A stretch of DNA of 64,000 bases, taken from the NCBI RefSeq assembly GCF_007859935.1, contig NZ_SJPO01000006.1, forward strand, positions 124,001 through 188,000, given 5' to 3'. The stretch is from Posidoniimonas polymericola (lineage in GTDB: Bacteria; Planctomycetota; Planctomycetia; Pirellulales; Lacipirellulaceae). Shown in pieces: positions 25,982 through 34,921 of the stretch (positions within the stretch are counted from its first letter, which is position 1; each line of letters starts with the position of its first letter). A program made the translations under genes and the position numbers. A model generated the notes under the pieces. That model saw nothing but the letters and a program-made list of their open reading frames with translations, was not told the DNA's origin and made no database searches.

Positions 25982-27214
25982 CTACGAGAGGCAGTTTTCG
26001 AGCTCGCCGGCGGGCGCATCCACTGGCTCCGAGGGCTCGCCTGCGGCTACCGCGGGCAAATCCGACCGCTCGGAGGCAGGCAGCACGCGGCCGGTCTTCT
26101 GCTCTAAGAGGCCGGACAACAGCCGCTGGTACCCATCGATCATCGCCTGGAGCGACCAATCAGCGACCACGAGCTCGCGGCCGGCGGCGCCGAGCTGGCG
26201 GGCGTGCAGCGGGTTGTCGAGCAGCTCGACCAGGGCCGCGGCAAAGGCGTCGGGGTCGCCGGCGGGGCAGAGGGCGCCGGTCTGGCCGGGGATGACGGTC
26301 TCGCCGACCGAGCCGACGTCGGTCGCGACGACAGGCTTGCCGCAGGCCATCGCCTCGAGGATCGAGACCGGGTTGGCCTCGTTGTGCGAGGTCAGGGCGA
26401 GCACGTCGATCGCGGCCAGCACGCCGGGGATGTCGGAGCGAGAACCGAGGAAGGTCACGGCCTCGCTCAGGCCGAGCCGCGTGCGGAGCGATTCCAGCTC
26501 ACCCCTCCGCGGGCCGTCGCCGATGATCAGGAAGCGGGCCTCGGGGATCTCCTCACGCACCTTGGCGGCGGCGTGCAAGAACATCTCGTGGTTCTTTTCG
26601 GGCCGCAGGGCGGCGAGGATGCCGACCACCGGCGCGGTGGGGTCGATGCCGAGTTCCGTGCGGGCGGCCAGCGGTTCGGCAGAGGGCGAGAAGCGGTCGG
26701 TGTCGACGCCGTTGGGAATCACGTGCACCTTGGCGGCCGGGAAGCGCTCGCCGGAGATCAGGTGCTCGCCGTGGGGCTTCGCACAGGCGATGAACGCGTC
26801 GGTCAGCGGGGTGAGCATCCGGTTGAGCCGCCCGACGCCGTCGGGCCAGCCGGTGCTGTGCAGCGCGCTGGCGATCACCGGCACGCCGGCCACCTTGGCC
26901 GCGAGCCGGCCCCAGAACATCTTGTCGCCGGCGCCGACGGTCACCACGCCGTCGATCTGCCGGTCGCGCATCAACGAGGCCAGACGCGGGAGGATTGTGA
27001 GGTCGTATTTCGAACCCAGCAAGCCAGAGTGCACCGGCAGCTCGGCCGCCAGCTGCTCGCCCAGCGGGCCGGGCTCCTTCAGGCAGACAACCTCTGGAGC
27101 AAACCGCTCGCGTTCGAGCCCGCGCACCAGGTTCACCAGCAGCACCTCGGCGCCGCCGACGGGCATGCTGGTCTGCAAGAACATCACCCGCATCGGGCGA
27201 GGTGGGTTGGTCAT
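25982..27214 (-). CDS. GT4-family glycosyltransferase
   Basis: This is a 410-residue GT-B glycosyltransferase. The N-terminal Rossmann half opens with MRVMFLQTSMPVGGAEVLL; the C-terminal half has HVIPNGVDTDRF, ILAALRPEKNHEMFL and the donor-site E-x7-E (EANPVSILEAMACGKPVV). It would transfer an activated sugar in the cytoplasm to a lipid-linked glycan. Its start overlaps the stop of the flippase gene by 4 bp (ATGA), which implies translational coupling within the exopolysaccharide operon. The last 30 residues are an Ala/Pro/Glu-rich tail. Confidence 0.93.
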   Translation of the reverse strand: MTNPPRPMRVMFLQTSMPVGGAEVLLVNLVRGLERERFAPEVVCLKEPGPLGEQLAAELPVHSGLLGSKYDLTILPRLASLMRDRQIDGVVTVGAGDKMFWGRLAAKVAGVPVIASALHSTGWPDGVGRLNRMLTPLTDAFIACAKPHGEHLISGERFPAAKVHVIPNGVDTDRFSPSAEPLAARTELGIDPTAPVVGILAALRPEKNHEMFLHAAAKVREEIPEARFLIIGDGPRRGELESLRTRLGLSEAVTFLGSRSDIPGVLAAIDVLALTSHNEANPVSILEAMACGKPVVATDVGSVGETVIPGQTGALCPAGDPDAFAAALVELLDNPLHARQLGAAGRELVVADWSLQAMIDGYQRLLSGLLEQKTGRVLPASERSDLPAVAAGEPSEPVDAPAGELENCLS

Positions 27215-28680
27215 GTTGTCACCGAAGGGTTCGGAGGAGTGCGGTGCAGCGGGAGCCGCGCAAGGTAGCCCCGCGCCACCGACGCCAGGAGATGTTTCTC
27301 TTGACCGTTAATCACCAGGTTGGTGAACACGACGCCGAGCGTCATTACCGCGATTGCCGAGACCGCGACCCGCGGGCCGCCGGCCAGCGCCAGCGGGCTC
27401 AGGCCGCACAGGCACAAGCCGATCGACACCCGCATGCCAACCCGGTGGTTGACCCAGATCTGGATCGCGAAGGCGATGAGCGTCGCGACGGCGGTCGCGA
27501 CCACGGCGCCCAGCAGGCCGAGCCGCGGCAGCAGCACCAGGTTGAGCACGACATTGACCGTCAGGCCGGCGGCCAGCGGCCACGCGGCGCGGCGGGATTT
27601 CTCCGCGCACCAGACGTACGTCTGTGCGACCAGCAGCATCCCGAACCAGACGCACGTGGCGAGCGTCCAGGGCGCTACGGCCTGGCCGTTGGGGTAGCGG
27701 CCCTCGAACACCAATTCGAACAGCAGTGGGTTGAACAGCAGCACCACGGCGCCGGCGACCATCATCACCAGCGGGCCGAGCTTGAGCGTCAGGTTCAGCT
27801 GGTCGGAGACCTGCTCCCGGCGGCCCGCCTCCCAGTCGTGGCTGAGGTGCGGCGTCATCGCTCCGACCAGCAGGTTGGAGATCGACACCAGCAGCATCGG
27901 CACCAGGGCGCTGGCGTGGTAGTTGCCGACCTGGGCGAGCGCGTCGTCGGGGGCGAAACCGCCGCAGTGGACGATCATGTAGCGGTCGACCACCGCGAAC
28001 AGGTTGCTCAGCAGGTTGGTTACCCAGACCCACACCGCGAACCGCATCAGCGGCGGCCAGAACTGCCGATGCGACAGCTGCGGCGCGGCGTCGGGGGTGG
28101 GTTCGGTGCGGAGGGACGCCCAGGCGAGCACGCCGAGCGAGGTCACCAGGCACCCCGCCGAGTAGGCGAGGATCACGCTCACGGCGTCCGCCGCGCGGAA
28201 CTGTATCAGGCTCAGGGCGACCGCCGCGAACAGCATGCTCTGGCAGAAGTGCATCGTCGAGACGATCCGGAACAACCGCAGCCCGGCGAACACCGCCTCG
28301 AGGAAGTGCATCAGGATGACGGTCGACAGGCACGCGGCCACCGCGGCCATCATGCCGGTGGAGGTCGGGTCGCCGAACACCAGCTGCGCAAACTGCTGCC
28401 GAAACACCAGCAGCGCCGCCACCGCGCAGCCCGCCAGGCAGAAGGTCCACGTGGCGGTGCGGCGGAGGAACATCCAGAGCCGCCCCTCTTCGCGGTAGCG
28501 GGTCAGGTACCGCCCGAACGAACCGGGCAGCCCGAGCACCGCCAGCGGAGCGGCGAGCAGCAGGAAACCGTAGGCCATCTCCCAGTGGCCGAGCGACTCG
28601 GCGTCGAGCCAGCGGCAGAACAGGATGCCACGGCCAAACCCCACCGACCGCTGCACCACGGCAACGGTCAGCAAGATCAC
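27211..28680 (-). CDS. Polysaccharide flippase (Wzx/MATE-like), start uncertain
   Basis: This 489-residue membrane protein has about 12-14 helices and belongs to the oligosaccharide flippase (MOP) superfamily; it should move lipid-linked repeat units across the inner membrane. The only conventional start is the GTG at 28680. However, the frame stays open upstream and encodes a plausible N-terminus (APLRPDTLSSSI) that leads smoothly into the first helix, and the only start-like codon there is an ATT at 28749 overlapping the stop of the deacetylase gene. It overlaps the GT4 gene by 4 bp. Confidence 0.85.
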   Translation of the reverse strand: MILLTVAVVQRSVGFGRGILFCRWLDAESLGHWEMAYGFLLLAAPLAVLGLPGSFGRYLTRYREEGRLWMFLRRTATWTFCLAGCAVAALLVFRQQFAQLVFGDPTSTGMMAAVAACLSTVILMHFLEAVFAGLRLFRIVSTMHFCQSMLFAAVALSLIQFRAADAVSVILAYSAGCLVTSLGVLAWASLRTEPTPDAAPQLSHRQFWPPLMRFAVWVWVTNLLSNLFAVVDRYMIVHCGGFAPDDALAQVGNYHASALVPMLLVSISNLLVGAMTPHLSHDWEAGRREQVSDQLNLTLKLGPLVMMVAGAVVLLFNPLLFELVFEGRYPNGQAVAPWTLATCVWFGMLLVAQTYVWCAEKSRRAAWPLAAGLTVNVVLNLVLLPRLGLLGAVVATAVATLIAFAIQIWVNHRVGMRVSIGLCLCGLSPLALAGGPRVAVSAIAVMTLGVVFTNLVINGQEKHLLASVARGYLARLPLHRTPPNPSVTT

Positions 28681-28744
28681 GATGCTGCTGGAGAGCGTGT
28701 CGGGGCGGAGCGGCGCGCGGCGTTTCGTGGTGCGGGCGGGCGTG

Positions 28745-29614
28745 CTAATGGCTGTTGACTCCCACCGGAGCGGGCGTGGCGCGGTAGTCGCCGGGGTCGA
28801 ACTCCGCGGATTCCAATTTGCGGGGGTCGATCGTCAACCAGTTCTTGAGGCGGATTAATTCGGGGTCGGCGTGGATCCGGCGGATGTGGAACGGGTCGCC
28901 GCCCGGCCAGTTGTAGGCGCCGTAGGCAGAGCAGACCCCGTGGAACCCTACCTCGTGGGCAATCCGGAAGGCGGCCCGGTTCAGGTTGGCGTGCAAACCG
29001 AACGGGAAGGCAAAGTACCGGATTGACCGGCCCAACTGCTCCTCGAGCTCGGTCTTGGACCCGGCGATTTCGTCGCGGAGCACCCGCTCGTCTGCGATGG
29101 CGCCCAGGTTGGCGTGCGAGCGTGTGTGGGCGCCGATCTCGACGCCCGCCTCGGCGAGCGCCCGCAGCTCGGCGATCGAGTTGGGTCGCAGGGCTACGCC
29201 GTTTTCGAGATCGTGCCCGAACGGCTCGCCACCCAGGACGTGATTCGTCGAGACAAAGTACGTGAACGGGAGGTTCTTGCGGAGCAGCAGCGGCGCCGCG
29301 AACTCGCAGTTCTCGGCGTACCCGTCGTCGAACGTCAGGCAGACCGAGGGCCATCGGTTCTCGCCGGCGGCGATGCGGCGCTGGGCCTCCTGGAGGCTGA
29401 TGACGTCGTAGTGCTCGGCGATCCACTCGATCTGCTGCTCGAACGCGTCGCGCGACATGGTCCACTCATTGGGGTGGTCGTCGGCGACGCGGTGGTAGAA
29501 GAGCGTGCACACCGGCTCCCTCTTGAGTGCGGCGCGGTCGACGGCCGCCCGCCGCCGCGCAGGGAGCGAGGCGAGGTAGTAGCATCCGAGCAGGACTTCT
29601 TTCCAGTAAGGCAA
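28745..29614 (-). CDS. Polysaccharide deacetylase family protein
   Basis: This 289-residue NodB-homology (CE4) protein shows TFDDGYAENC (catalytic base Asp and metal Asp) and AHTRSHANL (metal His pair), then FAFPFGLHANLN. No signal peptide is evident, so it either acts in the cytoplasm or is exported by an unseen route. CE4 enzymes deacetylate N-acetylhexosamine polymers; position in the operon suggests the exopolysaccharide or its lipid-linked precursor as substrate. Exosortase-linked polysaccharide loci typically carry a deacetylase of this kind. Confidence 0.92.
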   Translation of the reverse strand: MPYWKEVLLGCYYLASLPARRRAAVDRAALKREPVCTLFYHRVADDHPNEWTMSRDAFEQQIEWIAEHYDVISLQEAQRRIAAGENRWPSVCLTFDDGYAENCEFAAPLLLRKNLPFTYFVSTNHVLGGEPFGHDLENGVALRPNSIAELRALAEAGVEIGAHTRSHANLGAIADERVLRDEIAGSKTELEEQLGRSIRYFAFPFGLHANLNRAAFRIAHEVGFHGVCSAYGAYNWPGGDPFHIRRIHADPELIRLKNWLTIDPRKLESAEFDPGDYRATPAPVGVNSH

Positions 29615-29638
29615 AACGGTCGTCTTTCGCTGACGTTG

Positions 29639-30742
29639 CTACGTTTGGGGGTGACTCAGGACTCCCTGCAGACCGCTCTTCAGCAGGTCGTGCAGCGAGT
29701 CCGCGGCGCGGTTGGCCTGCGCCCGCAGGCGGGCGGCTCGGCGTGGCGCGGCCGCGCAGCGGCATAGGGTGGGTTGGGGCGACGCCCGCCAGTGGGCCTT
29801 GTACGGTTCGTCGCCGCGGAGGAAATCGAAGCTGGTCCGGCTCTGCTGCATCGCGTGGTGCAGCGTGGCGATGGTCGACAGCCGGCCCGGCTCGTCGTCT
29901 AGGCGGTCGGGGTCGACGCCGCCCTGATAGGCGTAGATGTGGTTGGGGCAGGCAAAGTGCAACTCGGCCGCGGCGGGGCGGCCGTCGAGCTCCAGCCAAG
30001 AGACCCGCAGCTGGTCCTTCGCCAGCAGCCGCTCGGCGAGCTCTCGCTGAAAGGCCGCGAATGGCGGAGAGGCAAAGCAGCCCGGCTCGCCGAGGCTGTT
30101 GCGGCGGCGTTGATGCAGGTCGACCAGGATCGGCCACGCCTGATGCAGCTCGTCGGGGGTCTCGACAAGGCGCCAGACGCAGGCGTCGGAGTTGAGCACC
30201 CGCCGCTCGGCGCGGCGGAGCTGCTTGCGGTGGCTCTTGGACTGCAGGGCGAGGTACGCCTCCCAGTCGGGCGGCAGCTCAATAGTCCAGCAGGCGTCGT
30301 CGGGCTGGGCGGTGGTCTCGCACTGACGGTGGGCGAGCGCGTCGAACAGCAGCCCGAGCGTCGTGTCGGTCTGGTCGCAGTGGTCGAGCGACAGCAGGTC
30401 CCACTCCTGCGACTCGTCGACCAGCCAGTCGGCGATCTGAGCCACGACCTCGGCGGCGTCGCTCTCCGCGCAGATCAGGGTGAGATGATCGGTGCAGACC
30501 TCGCCGTCGCCCAGCCAGCAGAGCACGCGCCCCGAACGAACCGAGGCGTCCGTCCGCCAGGGGGCGAGGCCAATCAGCTGGTCGCCCCGCCAGACGCTCA
30601 GCACAAACGGGTCGGCTTCGTAGTGCCGGGCCCAGCCGATCAGCCAGTCGGGGCCGCGCATGGGGACGCCGCCGGCCAATCGCTCCCAGTCGCCTGCGAG
30701 GGGCTCGAGTTCGTCGATGCTCGTTAGCAGACGGAGACTCAT
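29639..30742 (-). CDS. FemAB/BioF2-like GNAT acyltransferase
   Basis: This 367-residue protein belongs to the BioF2-like/FemAB GNAT group found in exopolysaccharide loci. Visible blocks are GPDWLIGWARHYEADPFVL near the N-terminus, KSHRKQLRRAERRVL in the middle, and ELHFACPNHIYAYQGGVDP leading to FLRGDEPYKAHW, the typical C-terminal acyl-donor region. The start at ATG 30742 gives MSLRLLTSIDELEPL. It precedes the deacetylase by 24 bp and is probably the first gene of the minus-strand operon. The acyl group and acceptor are unknown. Confidence 0.85.
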   Translation of the reverse strand: MSLRLLTSIDELEPLAGDWERLAGGVPMRGPDWLIGWARHYEADPFVLSVWRGDQLIGLAPWRTDASVRSGRVLCWLGDGEVCTDHLTLICAESDAAEVVAQIADWLVDESQEWDLLSLDHCDQTDTTLGLLFDALAHRQCETTAQPDDACWTIELPPDWEAYLALQSKSHRKQLRRAERRVLNSDACVWRLVETPDELHQAWPILVDLHQRRRNSLGEPGCFASPPFAAFQRELAERLLAKDQLRVSWLELDGRPAAAELHFACPNHIYAYQGGVDPDRLDDEPGRLSTIATLHHAMQQSRTSFDFLRGDEPYKAHWRASPQPTLCRCAAAPRRAARLRAQANRAADSLHDLLKSGLQGVLSHPQT

Positions 30743-31048
30743 AGTCAACGGCGCCGTGGGGTGGGGCGAGGACGCGGCGCGCAGCGGCGCCTCAACCCAC
30801 AACTCTGGCCTGCGTTCAGCCGAAGGCAAATCAAGTCTGCCAGATCGGTCGGAGGTGATGCTTTTTCGCGACTTGATGCGTGCGTGCGACAACGGCCCCG
30901 CCGCTACAACCCGACCACCGTTCCGCCAAACCCCGGCGGACAGCGGGGATTGTGCTTTTTTAGCGGGCCCCTCGTGAGTAGGCGCCGGCTTTGCGTTTGG
31001 ACCCGGCAAGCCGATCAAGCCCACACGCCATTCGACGAGAAAGCCTTG
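30743..31048. other. Divergent promoter region of the exopolysaccharide block (306 bp)
   Basis: It separates the minus-strand GNAT/deacetylase/flippase/GT genes from the plus-strand Wzz/ligase/WecG genes. A weak hairpin (CCCCG at 30931-30935, CGGGG at 30944-30948) followed by six T at 30956-30961 points at the Wzz gene and could act as an attenuator. No sigma-54 site is visible. Confidence 0.4.
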
Positions 31049-32554
31049 ATGAACACCGCTCCGCCCCTCTCGCTGACCCCGGCCGTTGTCTTCTCCCTGC
31101 TGCGGAAGCACCGCACGCTGTGGATCGCCCCCGCGATCGCCGGTTTCTTCCTGGCCGCGGTGTGCTCGTTCATGACTCCCCGCACCTGGTCGGCACGGCA
31201 GGGCCTAATCATCCGCAGCGAAGCGGCCGGCTACGCCAGCCAGCGGCTCGGCAAGTTCACCGACCTGTCCGAGATGAAGACCGTGCAGGAGACCATGCTC
31301 GAACTGGCCCGCAGCCAGAGCGTGCTGTCAGCGGTCTTGTTGGAGGTCGGCCCGAGCAGCTCGTGGGGCACTGGCGACTGGCCGTCGAAGGCCGACGTCG
31401 CGTCGTTCCGCAAGCGACTCAACATTACCCCGCCCGGCGGAGCCGAATTCGGCAACACCGAGGTCTTCTACGTCGAGGTCCAGGACCATGACCCGCTGCG
31501 GGCCGAGAAGCTGGTGGCCGCCCTTTCGAATCAGCTCGAGCACCGTCTGCAGACGCTCCGCGAAGAGCGGGCGGCCTCGATGGTACACGAGCTGCAGCGG
31601 AGCGTCAGCATGGCCGAAGCGTCGCTCTCGACCGAAGTCGAACGCCTGGCCGAGTACGAGTCGACCCTCGGCCCGCAACTCGGCGAGCTGCGTAACCTAA
31701 TCTCGTCCAACGGCAGCCAGGGCTCGCTCGAGCAGCAGGCGGCCGCTGTTGAGCAAGAGATCCGCGGCCTCGAAACCAACCGCCGCAAGAACGAGCTGCT
31801 GCTCCTGACCCTCAAGGCCGCCGCCGAGAACCCCGAGCGGCTGCAGGCGACCCCCAGCAGCCTGCTCGACACCCAGCCCACGCTGCAGCGGCTCAAGCAG
31901 GGCCTGGTCGACGCCCAGATCCGCACGGCCGACCTGATGGGCGTCCGCTCGGCCAACCACCCGCTGGTCAAGGCCGCCATCGAGACCCAGGACCACCTGC
32001 GTCAGCAGATCAACGAGCAGGCCCCCGAGGCGATCCGCGGTGTCGAGATGGAGCTGGCCGTCACCGACGCCCGCAAGGCGTCGTTGGCCAAGGAGCTCGT
32101 CGGCCTGCACGCCACACAGTCGCTGCTCGCTCAGAAGCGGGCCGAGTACTCGCAGCTGTTGTCGAACGTCGAGAACCAGTCGCGGGTGGTTGAAGAGGGC
32201 CGCAAGCAGCTGGCCGACGCCAACGCCCATCAGGCCGGCTCGACCAGCGCCAGCGTGCTGGCCCGGATCGACAACGCCGAAGCCGGCCTGTTCCCGATCG
32301 GCCCCGGCCGGACCACCACGGCCGCCGCGGGCGGCCTGCTGGGCCTGATTGCCGGCCTGGGCGCCGTGTTCTACTTCTTCGCCCCCCGCCCAGACGCCCA
32401 GCCAATGGTCGTCCAGACCCCGGCCGAGTCGCCCGCTCCCCGCAAGCCGGTCCCCGCTCGCCGAGCCGCGGCCGCCGCCGCTCTCTCCCCGACAATCGCT
32501 ACGTTCGTTCAAGAGGCGGGCCTGACCGGCGGCTCGGTGTTTGTCGGGAGCTAG
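31049..32554 (+). CDS. Wzz/GumC-like polysaccharide chain-length determinant protein
   Basis: This 501-residue inner-membrane protein has a helix at about 23-43 and a second near 432-455. Between them is a periplasmic region whose middle part (about 165-400) is coiled coil (EERAASMVHELQRSVSMAEA, then a return arm). It is a polysaccharide copolymerase of the Wzz/GumC class. It lacks the C-terminal Walker-type tyrosine kinase that many fused homologues carry; the cytoplasmic tail is short, Ala/Pro-rich and basic. It opens the plus-strand half of the locus and the O-antigen ligase follows after 51 bp. Confidence 0.85.
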   Translation: MNTAPPLSLTPAVVFSLLRKHRTLWIAPAIAGFFLAAVCSFMTPRTWSARQGLIIRSEAAGYASQRLGKFTDLSEMKTVQETMLELARSQSVLSAVLLEVGPSSSWGTGDWPSKADVASFRKRLNITPPGGAEFGNTEVFYVEVQDHDPLRAEKLVAALSNQLEHRLQTLREERAASMVHELQRSVSMAEASLSTEVERLAEYESTLGPQLGELRNLISSNGSQGSLEQQAAAVEQEIRGLETNRRKNELLLLTLKAAAENPERLQATPSSLLDTQPTLQRLKQGLVDAQIRTADLMGVRSANHPLVKAAIETQDHLRQQINEQAPEAIRGVEMELAVTDARKASLAKELVGLHATQSLLAQKRAEYSQLLSNVENQSRVVEEGRKQLADANAHQAGSTSASVLARIDNAEAGLFPIGPGRTTTAAAGGLLGLIAGLGAVFYFFAPRPDAQPMVVQTPAESPAPRKPVPARRAAAAAALSPTIATFVQEAGLTGGSVFVGS

Positions 32555-32605
32555 GCTTGCGAGACCACCCGCCCCTGAATCGCCCCACCCCCGCCCAACG
32601 TATCG

Positions 32606-34024
32606 ATGCCTGTCGTCCTGCTGCTAGCCGCGATCGCTGGAATGCTGTGGGCCTTGTTCCTGGCCCAGCGGTCGTCGCTGCTGCTCGCCACACTGGCGAC
32701 CGCGGCGGTGGGCTACGTGCTGGGGCACAGCTTCTGGAACGCCCACATCGGGCCGCTGCCGCTCACGCTCGACCGGCTGTTGCTGGCCGGGGTGACTGGG
32801 CTGTTCGCCTACCGTGCATGGCGGGGACAGCTGGCGCCCCGACGCATCGGCGGCGTGGAGTGGGCGTTGGCCGCGTTGCTTGTGTGGCTGACATTCAGCG
32901 CCCTGACCTCCAAGCCAGGCGGGGACGTTCAACTGCCAACTTCGCCGCTGTGGCGGCTGCTGTTCAGCTTCTGGGCGCCGGCCCTGCTGCTGTTTATCGG
33001 GCGCGGCGCCAACGAATCAAACCGCGCCGCCTACTGGTTCCTGGCCGGGCTGACGGCGCTGGGCAGCTACCTGGCGCTGACCGCGGTCGCCGAAACCGCC
33101 GGCGTGTGGTCGCTGGTGTTCCCGCGTTACATCTCCGACCCCATGCTCGGGCTGCACTACGGCCGGGCCCGCGGCCCGGCGCTCAACTCGGTGAGTCTCG
33201 GCATCCACCTGACGGTCTGCGTGTGGGCGGCCTGGCTGCTGCTGCCGAGGGCTCCGCAGTGGGCCAAGCTGCCGCTGCTGGTGCTCGGCCCGCTGATGGT
33301 GCTTGGCATCTTGCTGACGTTCACCCGGTCGGTCTGGCTGGGCATGATCGCGAGCGGCGTCGCGATGCTCGCAGTGCAGATCCCGCGGCGGTTCCGCGGC
33401 CCGGTGCTTACCGGCTTGGCGGTGCTCGGAATCGTCGCCGGCCCGATCGCCGCCACCAGCCTGGTGGCGATGAAGCGTGAAGACTCCGGCCACATGTCGC
33501 AGCACTCGGTCCAGCAGCGGACGGCGTTTGCGTACGTCTCTTGGAAGATGTTCCAGGACCACCCGCTTACCGGCGTTGGCTTCGGACGGTTCTACGATCA
33601 GAAGCTCCCCTACCTGTCCGACCGGTCGCAGACGTTCGAGCTCGAGTCGCTCCGCGAGCTGCACCACCACAACACGCTGCTGAGCCTGCTGACCGAGACC
33701 GGCATGATCGGACTCGCCGCGTACCTGGGCGTGTTGTACGGGTTGCTCCGCGCCTCGTGGCGGTTGGCCAACAGCCACGAGGCCTCCGACGCCGGGCGTC
33801 GGCTGGGCGCACTCTGCTTTGCGGCAATTGCTGGGTACCTGCCATCGGCGGTGTTTCACGACCTTTCGCTTGTGCACAGCGACCAGTGGCTGCTGTTCTT
33901 GGTGGCCGGGGCCGCCCTCGGCTTCGAACGTAGGCTAGGCTTGAGTGGGGCAGGCGCCGCGCAGTGCGAGTCACCCGCCATCAACCAGGAGCCGGCGTTC
34001 TCGGGCGCAGCCGGCCTCCAGTAA
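32606..34024 (+). CDS. O-antigen ligase/polymerase family membrane protein
   Basis: This 472-residue protein has about 11-12 membrane helices and a large periplasmic loop typical of Wzy/WaaL (Wzy_C) enzymes. The loop contains LGLHYGRARGPALNSVS, then HPLTGVGFGRFYDQ and LHHHNTLLSLLTETGMIGL, the motif area conserved across this family. It would polymerise or ligate lipid-linked glycans on the outer face of the inner membrane. It sits between the Wzz-like and WecG-like genes, consistent with a Wzy-dependent pathway. Confidence 0.9.
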   Translation: MPVVLLLAAIAGMLWALFLAQRSSLLLATLATAAVGYVLGHSFWNAHIGPLPLTLDRLLLAGVTGLFAYRAWRGQLAPRRIGGVEWALAALLVWLTFSALTSKPGGDVQLPTSPLWRLLFSFWAPALLLFIGRGANESNRAAYWFLAGLTALGSYLALTAVAETAGVWSLVFPRYISDPMLGLHYGRARGPALNSVSLGIHLTVCVWAAWLLLPRAPQWAKLPLLVLGPLMVLGILLTFTRSVWLGMIASGVAMLAVQIPRRFRGPVLTGLAVLGIVAGPIAATSLVAMKREDSGHMSQHSVQQRTAFAYVSWKMFQDHPLTGVGFGRFYDQKLPYLSDRSQTFELESLRELHHHNTLLSLLTETGMIGLAAYLGVLYGLLRASWRLANSHEASDAGRRLGALCFAAIAGYLPSAVFHDLSLVHSDQWLLFLVAGAALGFERRLGLSGAGAAQCESPAINQEPAFSGAAGLQ

Positions 34025-34110
34025 TCGATCACGGACAACCATGCCGCCGCAAACGGCGTGGCGTGGTTTGCCGATCCTCTTCTCCTTTGCCTCTCTTGCT
34101 TGCCCGATCC

Positions 34111-34890
34111 ATGAATCTAGACACGCAGCGTTCCCGCTTGTTCGGGATGCAGATCGACCCGCTCAGCCTCGACCAGGCCGCCCACCAGGTGCTCGACTGG
34201 TCGCACGAGGACTCGCCGGCGGGCTGCCGGTTTGTTGTGACGCCGAACGTCGACCACGCGGTGATGTTCCAGAGCCGGGCCGACCTCCGCGCCGCGTACG
34301 CGGACGCGTCGCTGGTGCTGGCCGACGGTGCGCCGCTGATCGCGGTGTCGCGGATCTTGCGCCGCGGACTGCCGGAACGCGTCGCGGGGAGCGATCTCGC
34401 GCCGCGGCTGTTCGACCTGGCGGGCGAGTCGCATGGTCAGCCCCTGCGGGCGTTCCTGCTCGGCGCCGGACCGGGCGTGGCCGAGCGGGCCGCCAAAAAC
34501 ATCCACGACCGCTGGGCGAACGTGCAGGTCTGCGGCACCTACTGCCCGCCGCTCGGCTTCCAGGACAACCAGTACCAGAACAACCTCGCTCTCGAGGCGG
34601 TGGCGAACGCCTCGCCCGACGTGCTCCTGATCGGGCTGGGCGCGCCAAAGCAAGAGCTGTGGGCCCACCGGTTCCGCAGCCAAATCCACGCCCGCGTGGC
34701 GCTCTGCATCGGGGCGACCATCGACTTCCTGGCAGGCGAGAAGCGCCGCTCGCCGGTCTGGATGCGTCGATCTGGGCTCGAGTGGACGCACCGCCTGCTG
34801 AGCGAGCCGGGCCGGCTCGCGAAGCGGTACGCGGTCGACGCGCTTCTGTTCCCGCCGCTGGTGTATCGCGAGTGGCGCGGGCTCTGTTAG
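34111..34890 (+). CDS. WecG/TagA/CpsF-family glycosyltransferase
   Basis: This 259-residue protein belongs to GT26. It shows VVTPNVDHAVMFQ, the catalytic-region VLADGAPLI, LFLLGAGPG-like PLRAFLLGAGPGVAERAA, and the hallmark LIGLGAPKQELW. GT26 enzymes add UDP-ManNAc(A) or related sugars to lipid-linked intermediates. The ATG at 34111 gives a normal N-terminus, although no Shine-Dalgarno is visible. It follows the ligase gene by 86 bp and is probably co-transcribed. Confidence 0.92.
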   Translation: MNLDTQRSRLFGMQIDPLSLDQAAHQVLDWSHEDSPAGCRFVVTPNVDHAVMFQSRADLRAAYADASLVLADGAPLIAVSRILRRGLPERVAGSDLAPRLFDLAGESHGQPLRAFLLGAGPGVAERAAKNIHDRWANVQVCGTYCPPLGFQDNQYQNNLALEAVANASPDVLLIGLGAPKQELWAHRFRSQIHARVALCIGATIDFLAGEKRRSPVWMRRSGLEWTHRLLSEPGRLAKRYAVDALLFPPLVYREWRGLC

Positions 34891-34921
34891 CAGCGAACGG
34901 GGCCAAGGTATACTCGGCCCC

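Noticed and set aside
30931..30961. CCCCG/CGGGG hairpin followed by T6 before the Wzz gene as a true terminator
   Set aside because: The stem is only 5 bp and the T run starts 8 bases later; kept only as a possible attenuator.
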